This document shows positions 44,873-53,041 of a stretch of 64,000 bases of DNA, one piece after another. Source of the DNA: Novosphingobium sediminis (GTDB lineage Bacteria > Pseudomonadota > Alphaproteobacteria > Sphingomonadales > Sphingomonadaceae); NCBI RefSeq assembly GCF_007991615.1, contig NZ_BJYR01000002.1, positions 240,572 through 304,571 of the forward strand, written 5' to 3'. Positions within the stretch are counted from its first letter, which is position 1. Every line of letters starts with the position of its first letter. A program made the position numbers and the translations under genes. The notes under the pieces are model-generated. The model did no database searches, was not told the origin of the DNA, and saw only the letters and a program-made list of their open reading frames with translations.

Positions 44873-45883
44873 ATGGCCGAACCCCAGATCGCCGCGCAGT
44901 TCCTGCGCCACGTGGCCAACTGCGTCGAGCTGACCGGCCATTCCGCTGCCAGCCTTCTCGCGCGTATCGGCGTCACGCGCGAAGTTCTGGAAGACCCGGA
45001 CGGTCTCATCCCGCTCGCGCATTTTGTCTCGTTTTTCGAGGATGCGGCGGAACTTGTGCGCAATCCGCATTTCGGTTTGCATACCGGCCGTCTCGCCGGA
45101 TCGGAAAGCCTTGGCCCGCTGAGCTTCCTGTTCCTCAGCGCGCCCGATCTGCGCACCGCCTTTGCCAGCTTCACGCGCTATCTCTCGACCATGCAGCAAG
45201 CGAGCCGCAACCATTTCGCCGATGAAGGCGGCTGGGCAACGTTTACGTATCAGGTGCTCGACCAGTCGCTCACCCGCCGGCGGCAGGATGCGGAATATTC
45301 CATTGCCGCCATGTTCAACCTCGCCCGCCAGTTCGCCGGGGGCGATCTGGAGCTGAGCGAAGTCCGCTTCGAGCACGAGCGCGTCGGCGATTATGCCCGC
45401 TATCGCGACTATTTCGGCTGCGATGTGTTCTTCGAGCAGGACTGCAACACGCTCACGCTGGAGGGGCGCTACCTAGACCGACGTGGCCGCGTGCTGAGCC
45501 CCAGCCTGCATCCCATCATCGAGGAGCATCTCCAGCGGCTGGCCGGGCGCGGGACCGACGTTTCGCTTGCAGGGCAGGTCAAGGCGATGATCGAAGCCGC
45601 GCCCTTCGATGCGCCGCCGGACCTCACCGAAGTTGCGCGCAGGCTGGGGCTTTCGGTCCCCACACTGAACCGCCGGCTTGCCGCCGAAGGCACCGGCTGG
45701 CGCGCGCTGGTCAGCGCCCAACGCATGGACGCCGCCGCCCGTCTGCTGCGCACAAGCCGCCGCAATGTGAGCGCCATCGCGCTGGATGTGGGCTTTGCCG
45801 AAAGCGCGAGCTTCACCCGCGCTTTCGCCCGCCATTTCGGTGTTTCGCCGGGGCGCTACCGCAAGGGTAGCGGCGGGGGCTAA
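44873..45883 (+). CDS. AraC family transcriptional regulator (OruR-like)
   Basis: A regulator of 336 residues with an N-terminal sensor domain of the arabinose-binding-like type (AQFLRHVANCVELTGHSAASLLARIGV) and a C-terminal AraC/XylS double helix-turn-helix (DLTEVARRLGLSVPTLNRRLAAEG and VSAIALDVGFAESASFTRAFARHFGVSPGRYR). This sensor type is found in regulators of amino acid and amine catabolism such as OruR. The ATG at 44873 is given; a GTG at 44837 overlapping the FAH stop is an alternative with translational coupling. It probably activates the neighbouring catabolic genes. Confidence 0.9.
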   Translation: MAEPQIAAQFLRHVANCVELTGHSAASLLARIGVTREVLEDPDGLIPLAHFVSFFEDAAELVRNPHFGLHTGRLAGSESLGPLSFLFLSAPDLRTAFASFTRYLSTMQQASRNHFADEGGWATFTYQVLDQSLTRRRQDAEYSIAAMFNLARQFAGGDLELSEVRFEHERVGDYARYRDYFGCDVFFEQDCNTLTLEGRYLDRRGRVLSPSLHPIIEEHLQRLAGRGTDVSLAGQVKAMIEAAPFDAPPDLTEVARRLGLSVPTLNRRLAAEGTGWRALVSAQRMDAAARLLRTSRRNVSAIALDVGFAESASFTRAFARHFGVSPGRYRKGSGGG

Positions 45884-45901
45884 CACGTACCCCTGCCCCC
45901 T

Positions 45902-45980
45902 CGTCATTGCGAGCGAAGCGAAGCAATCCAGAGCCTTCAGCCAAGCCGCTCTGGATTGCTTCGCTTCGCTCGCAATGACG
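45902..45980. repeat. Dispersed palindromic repeat (type B)
   Basis: A 79-base palindrome starting CGTCATTGCGAGCGAAGCGA, nearly identical to the element at 26281-26359. It again lies between two convergent genes (AraC regulator and GABA transaminase) and is probably a bidirectional terminator or a REP-like element. Confidence 0.8.
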
Positions 45981-46010
45981 AAACTGGTGTGTACTGCGCA
46001 GTTTTGCGCG

Positions 46011-47318
46011 TCAGCCCGCCACCCGCCGCATTAGGCCGGTAAGGCGGTCCATCGCTTCGGCCAGCAGATCGTCCGGCATCGTCAGCGCTGGCAGGAACCG
46101 CACGACATTCCCGCGCATGCCGCATGAAAGCAGCAGCAGCCCGTCCTTCGCGCCTTCCGCCACGATCGCCTTGGTCAGTTCCGGATTCGGTCGGTCGGGA
46201 TCGCCATCGTGGACGAGCTCCATCGCCACCATCGCACCGGGGCCGCGCACATCGCCGATCGTGCGAATTCCGCCCTGTTGCAGCGCGCGGAGCGTGCCCT
46301 TGATGGTGTTGCCGATGGTGACGGCGCGCTCGCACAGCCCATCGGACTCGATGATCTTCAGAACCTCCAAGCCCGCCACGCAGCCCAGCGGCGAACCGCC
46401 ATAGGTGCCGCCCAGCCCGCCCGTCTCCGGAGCGTCCATCAGGTCCGCCCGGCCCATCACGCCCGAGATCGGGAAGCCGCCCGCCATGGCCTTGGCGATG
46501 GTCATGATATCGGGCGTCACGCCGGTCGCTTCGCGCACCCAGTCCATCGCGAACAGCTTACCCGTGCGCGCGAAACCGGACTGCACTTCGTCCGCAATCA
46601 GCAGGATGCCGTGCTTGTCGCAGATCTCCCGCAGCGCGCGGAAGAAGGCGTAGCTCGCGGTGTAGAACCCGCCCTCGCCCAGCACCGGCTCGAGCACGAT
46701 GGCTGCGACTGCCGATGGTTCGATGGTCGAGGCGAAAAGCGCCTGCAGCGCCTCGACAGCCTGCTTCTCGTCAAACCCATGATAAGGGATCGGGAAGCGG
46801 GTGTGGTGCACATCGCCCGGAAGCGGGCCGAACCCGGCCTTGTAGGGCAGGACCTTGCCGGTCATCGCCAGAGTGAGCAGCGTACGGCCATGATAGCCAC
46901 CCTGGAACGTGACGATCCCGCGCCGGCCAGTAGCGGAGCGCGCGATCTTCACCGCGTTTTCCAGCGCCTCGGCGCCGGTCGTCAGGAACACCGTCTTGAC
47001 CGGCCCTTCGATAGGCGCCGCTTCGTTCAGCTGCTCGGCCAGCGCAATGTAGCTCTCGTAAGGCGTCACCTGGAACGAGCAGTGCGAGAACGCATCGAGC
47101 TGGCGCTTAACAGCATCGACAATGCGCGGGTCCGAATGGCCGGTGTTGCACACCGCGATGCCGGTCGCGAAATCGATGTAGCGATTGCCTTCCGCGTCGA
47201 AGGCCTCCGCATTCACGCCGCGCTCGAAGAAACGCGTGTGGATCGATCCGACCCCGCGCGGGACGGCAGCTTCGCGGCGGGCCCAAAGCTCGGCATTGTT
47301 GGTACTTGGGCTGGTCAT
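46011..47318 (-). CDS. gabT: 4-aminobutyrate aminotransferase
   Basis: A 435-residue class III (PLP-dependent) aminotransferase that closely follows GABA transaminases: FFERGVNAEAFDAEGNRYIDFATGIAVCNTGH, TTGAEALENAVKIAR, GGYHGRTLLTLAMTGK, the PLP-binding LIADEVQSGFARTGK and the Schiff-base lysine in TIAKAMAGGFP. It converts GABA and 2-oxoglutarate to succinate semialdehyde and glutamate. The start overlaps the stop of the succinate semialdehyde dehydrogenase gene (ATGA), so the pair forms a GABA-to-succinate unit. Related omega-amino acids such as 5-aminovalerate could also be substrates. Confidence 0.92.
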   Translation of the reverse strand: MTSPSTNNAELWARREAAVPRGVGSIHTRFFERGVNAEAFDAEGNRYIDFATGIAVCNTGHSDPRIVDAVKRQLDAFSHCSFQVTPYESYIALAEQLNEAAPIEGPVKTVFLTTGAEALENAVKIARSATGRRGIVTFQGGYHGRTLLTLAMTGKVLPYKAGFGPLPGDVHHTRFPIPYHGFDEKQAVEALQALFASTIEPSAVAAIVLEPVLGEGGFYTASYAFFRALREICDKHGILLIADEVQSGFARTGKLFAMDWVREATGVTPDIMTIAKAMAGGFPISGVMGRADLMDAPETGGLGGTYGGSPLGCVAGLEVLKIIESDGLCERAVTIGNTIKGTLRALQQGGIRTIGDVRGPGAMVAMELVHDGDPDRPNPELTKAIVAEGAKDGLLLLSCGMRGNVVRFLPALTMPDDLLAEAMDRLTGLMRRVAG

Positions 47319-48724
47319 GCGCCTATTCCCCCCATGAGGCAGTACTTGAGTTCGAGATATTCATCGAGGCCGTGGCGTGAACCTTCGCGGCCAAGGCCGG
47401 ATTGCTTGATGCCGCCAAACGGGGCGACTTCGGTCGACAGGATGCCATCGTTGACGCCGACCATGCCGTATTCGAGCGCTTCCATCACCCGCCACACGCG
47501 GCCGAGATCGCGCGCGTAGAAATAGGCAGCGAGGCCATAGGGCGTATCGTTGGCGAGGCGGACGGCCTCCGCCTCGTCGGTGAAGCGGATCAGCGGGACG
47601 ACGGGGCCGAAGATTTCGGATGTAGCGATCGTCATGTCGCCGCGTACACCGGTCAGCACGGTCGGCTCGAAGAAGCCGGCCCCCGCATTCGAGCGGTTGC
47701 CGCCCAGCAGCGCACTCGCGCCGCCGGCCAGCGCATCGCGCACGAGGCTGTCGACCTTCTCGACCGCCGCCGCATTGATGAGCGGGCCAATCGTGGTGCC
47801 GGGCTTGGCACCGTCACCTACCACCAGCGCCGCCACCTTGGCGCGCACGCGCTCGACGAAGGCATCGTAAACGCCGTCCTGCACCAGCACGCGGTTGGCG
47901 CAGACGCAGGTCTGACCGGCGTTGCGGAACTTGCTCGCCATCAGGCCATCGGCTGCGGCATCGAGATCGGCATCGTCGAACACGATGAAGGGCGCATTGC
48001 CGCCCAGTTCGAGGCTGAGCCGGGTCACGTTCTCCGCGGCCTGCGCCATGAGGATCTTGCCCACGCGGGTCGAGCCGGTGAAGCTCAGCTTGCGCACCTT
48101 GGGGTGGTGGCAGAACAGCGTGCCGACTGCGGCCGGATCATTGGACGGAGTGACGCGGAACAAGTCAGCCGGAACGCCCGCCTCGCGTGCCAGCGTCTCC
48201 AGCGCGAGGGCTGAAAGCGGCGTTGCCTCGGCGGGCTTGACCACGATCGAGCAGCCTGCCGCAAGCGCCGGGCCGACTTTGCGGGTAATCATCGCGATGG
48301 GGAAGTTCCACGGCGTGATCGCGGCGCAGGTGCCCACCGGCTGCTTGATCGTCAGCACGCGCTTGCCGGCGGCGAACGTCGGCACCGTCTCACCGTAGGC
48401 GCGCTTGGCTTCCTCGGCGAACCATTCGATGAACGAGGCGCCATAAGCCACTTCGCCGCGCGCTTCGGTGAGCGGCTTGCCGCATTCCGCGGTGATGATG
48501 GCGGCGAGTTCCTCCTGCCGCTCCATGATGAGCGTATACCAGCGGCGCAACACGGCAGCGCGGGCCTTGGCCGTTTCGGCGGCCCAGGCGGGGCGCGCTG
48601 CGTCGGCAGCATCGATGATCGCGCTGATTTCGGCGGGGGCGTATTCGCGCACCGTCGCGATCAGGCCGCCGGTGGCGGGGTTGTGGACGGCAAGGCCGGT
48701 GCCTTCCGGCACAGTTTCAAACAC
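47315..48724 (-). CDS. gabD: Succinate-semialdehyde dehydrogenase
   Basis: A 469-residue NAD(P)-dependent aldehyde dehydrogenase of the GabD type. Landmarks are GTCAAITPWNFPIAMITRKVGPALAAGC, the catalytic Glu in LSLELGGNAPFIVFDDADLD and the catalytic Cys in RNAGQTCVCANRVLVQDGVY, the NxGQTCxxxNR pattern typical of SSADH. The start is given as GTG at 48724 with GGAG eight bases upstream; a TTG two codons earlier is too close to the ribosome site. It is followed by gabT in the same operon. Succinate semialdehyde could come from GABA or from a homoprotocatechuate-type ring-cleavage route. Confidence 0.92.
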   Translation of the reverse strand: MFETVPEGTGLAVHNPATGGLIATVREYAPAEISAIIDAADAARPAWAAETAKARAAVLRRWYTLIMERQEELAAIITAECGKPLTEARGEVAYGASFIEWFAEEAKRAYGETVPTFAAGKRVLTIKQPVGTCAAITPWNFPIAMITRKVGPALAAGCSIVVKPAEATPLSALALETLAREAGVPADLFRVTPSNDPAAVGTLFCHHPKVRKLSFTGSTRVGKILMAQAAENVTRLSLELGGNAPFIVFDDADLDAAADGLMASKFRNAGQTCVCANRVLVQDGVYDAFVERVRAKVAALVVGDGAKPGTTIGPLINAAAVEKVDSLVRDALAGGASALLGGNRSNAGAGFFEPTVLTGVRGDMTIATSEIFGPVVPLIRFTDEAEAVRLANDTPYGLAAYFYARDLGRVWRVMEALEYGMVGVNDGILSTEVAPFGGIKQSGLGREGSRHGLDEYLELKYCLMGGIGA

Positions 48725-48747
48725 GGACAATTCTCCGAGGCAGATGG

Positions 48748-49941
48748 TCAGGTCGCAGCAAGCGCCGATAGCGCCTGATGCTTGCGGATGGGAACCAGTA
48801 GCAGCGCATAGCTCACGATAAACAGCGCCACGCAGAGGAGCTCGGCGGAGCGGTAGCCGCTGCCATCGAGCAACTGCCCTGCGATGAGCGGACCGCCGCC
48901 AAGGCCGATCATCTGCATCATGATCGCAAACGACATCATCCGCCCGCTCTCATCGAAATCGCAGACACGGCCGAGAATGAACGGCAGCACGAAGTTCCAC
49001 AGCACGTTGAAGCCGCAGACGCCGACCACGAACAGGGTGAGGCTGGGCTTGCCGATCAACAGCGCGATGCTGGCGGAGCCCGCAAGGATGCCAAAGGCGA
49101 TTGCTCCGTTGCGGCTCACATGGCCGGCGAGGAACACCGAGGCGAGCGCACCGCCCACCGCGAGGATCTGGGAGAGGAACAGCGCGTCCGCTACCGATTG
49201 TTCTGCAAGGCCCGCGCCGATGCCGACGAGAAACAGCACCGCCCATGCGATCCCTTGCGCCACGTTATACGCAAGCACCCCCGCCAGCGCGACGACCAGC
49301 AGCGGCGTCGCCAGCTGGCGCGCTTCGGGATTGACCATTTCCTCCGCCGAATAGGCGTGTGGCAGAAACGGCAGGGTCGCCAGCGAGGCCAGCGAGAGCA
49401 CGGCAAAGCCGATGAACATCGCATCAAGGCTGCAGGCATCCAGAAACGCCGGCAGATACCACAGCCCGAACGCGCCATATGTCAGCAGCAGCGTCAGATA
49501 GAGCGCCAGATTGCGTTCGGCGCGGATGGTGACGCCGACGAAGGTGAAGCTGATCGATGTGATGGTCCCCTCGCCCAGCCCGGCGACAAACCGCGCCATC
49601 TCGAACCGCCCGCCGAGCGGTGCTCCGAGCGAGGCGAAGTCCCCCACCGCTGCGATAAGGAGGCCGCCCGCAACGACCCAACGCCAGTTGATCTGCGTGC
49701 CGCGCACCGCCATGAATATGGTCGCCAGTGCAACGCCGAGCATCTCGACGCCGGCAAGGTTCACTGCGGTCGCCTCGTCCACGTGCAGCTTGGTAACATA
49801 GCCCTGCACGATCCCCGGCTGGATGATGAACGATAGCACGCCGATCGTGCCAAGGATCACCGCGCAAAGGATTGCCTGCCAGCCATTGACGTCAATATCC
49901 TTGTTGCGACCATTGGGCCGCACGGGCGTAGCTGTCGCCAT
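48748..49941 (-). CDS. MFS transporter
   Basis: A permease of about 397 residues with around twelve hydrophobic segments (AILCAVILGTIGVLSFIIQPGIVQGYV, FAVLSLASLATLPFLP, and others). It begins the minus-strand gene run that continues into gabD and gabT after a short gap. The ATG at 49941 is used; a TTG two codons upstream has better spacing to GGGGAG. It is divergent from an AraC-type regulator. The neighbours suggest uptake of the amine or amino acid catabolised here, but the substrate is not readable. Confidence 0.84.
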   Translation of the reverse strand: MATATPVRPNGRNKDIDVNGWQAILCAVILGTIGVLSFIIQPGIVQGYVTKLHVDEATAVNLAGVEMLGVALATIFMAVRGTQINWRWVVAGGLLIAAVGDFASLGAPLGGRFEMARFVAGLGEGTITSISFTFVGVTIRAERNLALYLTLLLTYGAFGLWYLPAFLDACSLDAMFIGFAVLSLASLATLPFLPHAYSAEEMVNPEARQLATPLLVVALAGVLAYNVAQGIAWAVLFLVGIGAGLAEQSVADALFLSQILAVGGALASVFLAGHVSRNGAIAFGILAGSASIALLIGKPSLTLFVVGVCGFNVLWNFVLPFILGRVCDFDESGRMMSFAIMMQMIGLGGGPLIAGQLLDGSGYRSAELLCVALFIVSYALLLVPIRKHQALSALAAT

Positions 49942-50061
49942 CTGCAATTGGACTCCCCGACTGTCCCTGACTGTCAGCGCCGACCTTGCATGGCAGGGGC
50001 GGGCTCGCTTGGCAGGATCGGACATTCCGGACCTTACGTCCATGCCCTTGCCTACGAAATT

Positions 50062-50089
50062 TTGGATCATCTTTTGATGATTTGGATCA
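50062..50089. promoter_or_regulatory. Two TTGGATCA direct repeats, candidate AraC operator
   Basis: TTGGATCA occurs at 50062-50069 and again at 50082-50089, 20 bases apart start to start, which is about two helical turns. The 219-base region lies between the MFS gene and the divergent AraC-type gene and is AT-rich here. AraC-family activators commonly bind such spaced direct repeats, so this is a good candidate for control of both directions. Confidence 0.5.
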
Positions 50090-50160
50090 ATATTCAAAAA
50101 CCGAGAATCGCTTAGCCTTCGCAGCAGAACAACACGTCACGTGTGCCCCGGGGAGACATC

Positions 50161-51150
50161 ATGGCACCTGCGACCGTACGCGCCGCCGCAATGAACGGCT
50201 GGGAGAGCTTTCTCGAAAACACTGCGGCTGCGCCGATGCTCGGTGACGGCCCGCCACCGGACTCGATGCCGCTCGCCGAATTCGTCCGGTTTTCGGAGGA
50301 TGTCGTTGCCCGTACACGCGATGTCGCGATCCCGTGGCTGGCCGGCGGCAACTACGATCTCGCCGCGCTTGGCCCCCTTGGCGATGCGATCAATTCCGCC
50401 GGGCGCGTCGGTTCGGCGCTGCGGCGGCTGGTAGACTTTTTCTCGCTGCTGCAGGACTGCACCGATATCCGCCTCGGGCTCGAGGACGACATGGCCTCGG
50501 TCAGCTACCGCATTCTCGATCCCGATATCTGGCCGCGCCACCACGATGCAATGTTCACGCTGGGCATCGTGAGCCAGATCCTCAAGCGAGGAACGCGGGG
50601 CCACTGGGACAAGATCGAGTTCGCGTTCGAGGCGGAAAGCCACGAAATGCGCGGCGATATCGGCAAGGTCGTCTGCGCGCCCTGCACGTTCGGAGCCGAT
50701 ACCAACCAGATCCGTTTTCCCGCGGCGATGCTCGATCTTGCCCTGCCGCAACCTGCCAATCCGCCGCTGGCTGATGTGCGCCAGCTCACCCGTTCGATCG
50801 TGAGCAAGCGGCGCGCGACCCCGCTGGTCGACCGGCTCAGCCAGATGGTGCTGCGCGATCTCAATTCCTGCGCCATCGAGCAGGAGCGCTTCGCCCGCGA
50901 GATGGGCATGTCGAGCCGCACCCTGCGCCGCAAGCTTACCGAGCAGGGCTCGTCGTTCCAGCAAGTGCTCGATGAATGCCGGATGCGGCAGGCCGTGTTC
51001 GAATTTCGCGTGCGCCCCGATTTGTCGATCGCGCAGATCGCGCTAAGGCTGGGCTATGCCGAGCACAGCAACTTCACGCGCGCCTTCCACCGCTGGAGCG
51101 GGATATCCCCGCAGGCCTATCGCGCGAACCTTGCCGCGACGGCCCACTGA
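50161..51150 (+). CDS. AraC family transcriptional regulator
   Basis: A 329-residue regulator with an N-terminal sensor domain of the arabinose-binding-like type and a C-terminal AraC/XylS DNA-binding domain (CAIEQERFAREMGMSSRTLRRKLTEQGSSFQ and SIAQIALRLGYAEHSNFTRAFHRWSGISPQAYR). The ATG at 50161 has GGGGAG seven bases upstream. It is followed after 15 bases by the glutamine amidotransferase gene on the same strand and is divergent from the MFS-gabD-gabT run, so it probably controls the amine pathway genes on both sides. Confidence 0.9.
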   Translation: MAPATVRAAAMNGWESFLENTAAAPMLGDGPPPDSMPLAEFVRFSEDVVARTRDVAIPWLAGGNYDLAALGPLGDAINSAGRVGSALRRLVDFFSLLQDCTDIRLGLEDDMASVSYRILDPDIWPRHHDAMFTLGIVSQILKRGTRGHWDKIEFAFEAESHEMRGDIGKVVCAPCTFGADTNQIRFPAAMLDLALPQPANPPLADVRQLTRSIVSKRRATPLVDRLSQMVLRDLNSCAIEQERFAREMGMSSRTLRRKLTEQGSSFQQVLDECRMRQAVFEFRVRPDLSIAQIALRLGYAEHSNFTRAFHRWSGISPQAYRANLAATAH

Positions 51151-51165
51151 TCTTCAGGACCTGAC

Positions 51166-52005
51166 ATGACCCGACTGCTGCTGCTCGAAGGCAATACCGC
51201 GCCCAAGCGCGCCCGCGCCCATGAACTGGGCGTGCGCACCTCGAGCGAGATCTATATCGAGGCGATTGCCGCGCACTATCCGGACATCTCGCTCGATGTG
51301 CTGAACGGCGCGGACGAAGGCGAAGCGATCCCGGGCGGGCGCACCTGGTCCGATTATGCGGGCTTCGTCGTCACCGGCTCGGCGCTCCATGCCTATGACG
51401 CAGAATTTGCCGTCACCAACCAGATCGAACTGCTGAAGCAGGCGGCTGAAGCGGGGCTCCCGATCTTCGGCTCTTGCTGGGGCCTCCAGATCGCCGCCGT
51501 CGCGGCGGGCGGTGAAGTGGCGTTCAATCCGAAGGGCCGAGAAGTCGGCTTTGCGCGCAAGATCCTGCTCAATGATGCGGGCCGCGCGCACCCGATGTTC
51601 AAGGGCAAGGCTGCGGTGTTCGATGCGCCCTGCATCCATTATGACGAAGTGATCCGCCTGCCGGACAGCGCGACCCTGCTCGCCTCCAACGCGCACAGCG
51701 AAATTCAGGCTGCGGTGATACCCTTAGCAAACAGCGAAGTGTGGGCGGTGCAGTACCACCCGGAGTTCGACCTCGGGCAGCTGGTGCAGCTCTACACGCT
51801 CTATGCCGAGGACATGGTCACGCAGGGCTTCTTTGCCGACATGGCAGAACTGGTCGCTTACCGCGAGAAGCTGGAAGCGCTGGCGGCTGATCCGGCCAAT
51901 GCCGGCCTCGCTTGGCAGTTGGGCGTGGACGAAGACGTGCTGGAAGATCGCACCCGCCGCGCGGAAATTCTGGCGTGGATCGAGGCTAAGGTGCTCGATC
52001 GCTGA
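51166..52005 (+). CDS. Class I glutamine amidotransferase-like protein (GuaA-type; possible gamma-glutamyl amide hydrolase)
   Basis: A 279-residue stand-alone class I amidotransferase. The nucleophile Cys104 is in FGSCWGLQIAA and the His/Glu of the triad in VQYHPEFD, so it looks active. Stand-alone proteins of this type occur with glutamine-synthetase-like ligases in aniline degradation (AtdA2 with AtdA1) and related amine pathways, where they hydrolyse gamma-glutamyl amides. A matching ligase gene lies 2.3 kb downstream on the same strand. Hydrolysis of a gamma-glutamylated amine is therefore the favoured, inferred role; a GMP-synthase-like glutaminase function without a synthase domain is less likely. 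Confidence 0.85.
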   Translation: MTRLLLLEGNTAPKRARAHELGVRTSSEIYIEAIAAHYPDISLDVLNGADEGEAIPGGRTWSDYAGFVVTGSALHAYDAEFAVTNQIELLKQAAEAGLPIFGSCWGLQIAAVAAGGEVAFNPKGREVGFARKILLNDAGRAHPMFKGKAAVFDAPCIHYDEVIRLPDSATLLASNAHSEIQAAVIPLANSEVWAVQYHPEFDLGQLVQLYTLYAEDMVTQGFFADMAELVAYREKLEALAADPANAGLAWQLGVDEDVLEDRTRRAEILAWIEAKVLDR

Positions 52006-52012
52006 GTAACTG

Positions 52013-52033
52013 CCCCTCCCCGCCGGGGAGGGG
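52013..52033. terminator. Bidirectional GC-rich hairpin
   Basis: CCCCTCCCC (52013-52021) and GGGGAGGGG (52025-52033) form a perfect nine-base-pair stem with a three-base loop. It fills the gap between the convergent amidotransferase and extradiol dioxygenase genes and probably terminates both transcripts. Confidence 0.6.
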
Positions 52034-52042
52034 AGTCACGCC

Positions 52043-52897
52043 TCACATATCAAACCAGACATGCACCTGGCTGGTGCCGGTCGCGTTCTCGTAGTCCGAG
52101 AACTGCCGCCCCTTGGCCTTCCAGTCGCGCCCGCCGCAGGCCGCCGCCATCATCAGGTAGTGGCCGAAGCGCGCCTCAGGTACGTGGCGCAGATATTCCG
52201 GCATCGTATCGATGACCGCCGCGTGGTTGCCCTCCGCGAACCAGTGCAGGCGTTCGAGGTCCGCCTCGCGCGCTTCGGGGGTGGAGATGTGGATCGGGTC
52301 CGAAGCCTCATGCTGCGCAATCTGATCGAACGGCCAGAACCGGTGACTCATCGAACCGCTGGCGATCAGCACTACGCGCTTGTCAGATTCGCGGATGGCC
52401 TGCCCGATGCCTGCACCCACGGCGAGGAAGTTGTGCGGCTCGGCCGAATAGGCATGGCTCACCGAAATCCACTTTTCGTCGCCTTGCAGGAAGGTCGAGA
52501 GATTCACGGTGGGATAGTGGATAGGCAGGTTCGGATCATCGATCGCATTGGTGCGGACGCCGTGCTGGGTCGCGCGTTCGGCCATCGCGAAAGCCAGTTC
52601 CGGGCAGCCGGGAATATCATAGGGAATCTGGCGCATACCGCGCGGCAATTCATCCGACGTGAAGTGCCCGCTGCGCCGTGCCTGCGCAGCAATGCAGAAC
52701 TCGACGATGGTGAACCAGTGCGTGTCGAACAGCACGATTACATCGGGCTTCAGCACATCGAGGACTTCGCTCTTCAGTCGGTGAAGACCCGGTACAAGGC
52801 TGATTTCCTTGCCTTCGTTGAGCGCATAGCGATCCTCCTCGGACATCATGATGGTCGGCGCGTGCGCGACCAGTCCGGCTCCGATGATCTCACCCAT
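52043..52897 (-). CDS. Class III (LigB-type) extradiol ring-cleavage dioxygenase, homoprotocatechuate 2,3-dioxygenase-like
   Basis: A 284-residue protein of the LigB superfamily. Probable iron ligands are His12 in GLVAHAPTIM, His60 in VIVLFDTHWF and a C-terminal Glu. The catalytic His lies in IASGSMSHRFWPFD. Wording such as FDTHWF, SDELPRGMRQIPYDIPGCPEL and MPEYLRHVPEARFGHYLMM follows the HpaD/HpcB type of 3,4-dihydroxyphenylacetate 2,3-dioxygenase. It should open a catechol ring by meta cleavage. The start has GGGAG seven bases upstream. It is divergent from the P450 gene. The catechol substrate is unknown, but an arylacetate or arylalkylamine-derived catechol fits the neighbours. Confidence 0.85.
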   Translation of the reverse strand: MGEIIGAGLVAHAPTIMMSEEDRYALNEGKEISLVPGLHRLKSEVLDVLKPDVIVLFDTHWFTIVEFCIAAQARRSGHFTSDELPRGMRQIPYDIPGCPELAFAMAERATQHGVRTNAIDDPNLPIHYPTVNLSTFLQGDEKWISVSHAYSAEPHNFLAVGAGIGQAIRESDKRVVLIASGSMSHRFWPFDQIAQHEASDPIHISTPEAREADLERLHWFAEGNHAAVIDTMPEYLRHVPEARFGHYLMMAAACGGRDWKAKGRQFSDYENATGTSQVHVWFDM

Positions 52898-53041
52898 GCT
52901 GCAGCTCCCTCTAATGCGGTACACCGCCCCAATAGGCCCGCTGCGCGCCTATCAGAAGGCCCCGGCCGAACTCTGTCCGCTTATGCCAAGTCCCTTGCCC
53001 ACACCTGCGACTAGCACGACAAGCGAACAGGAGAGGTTCCC

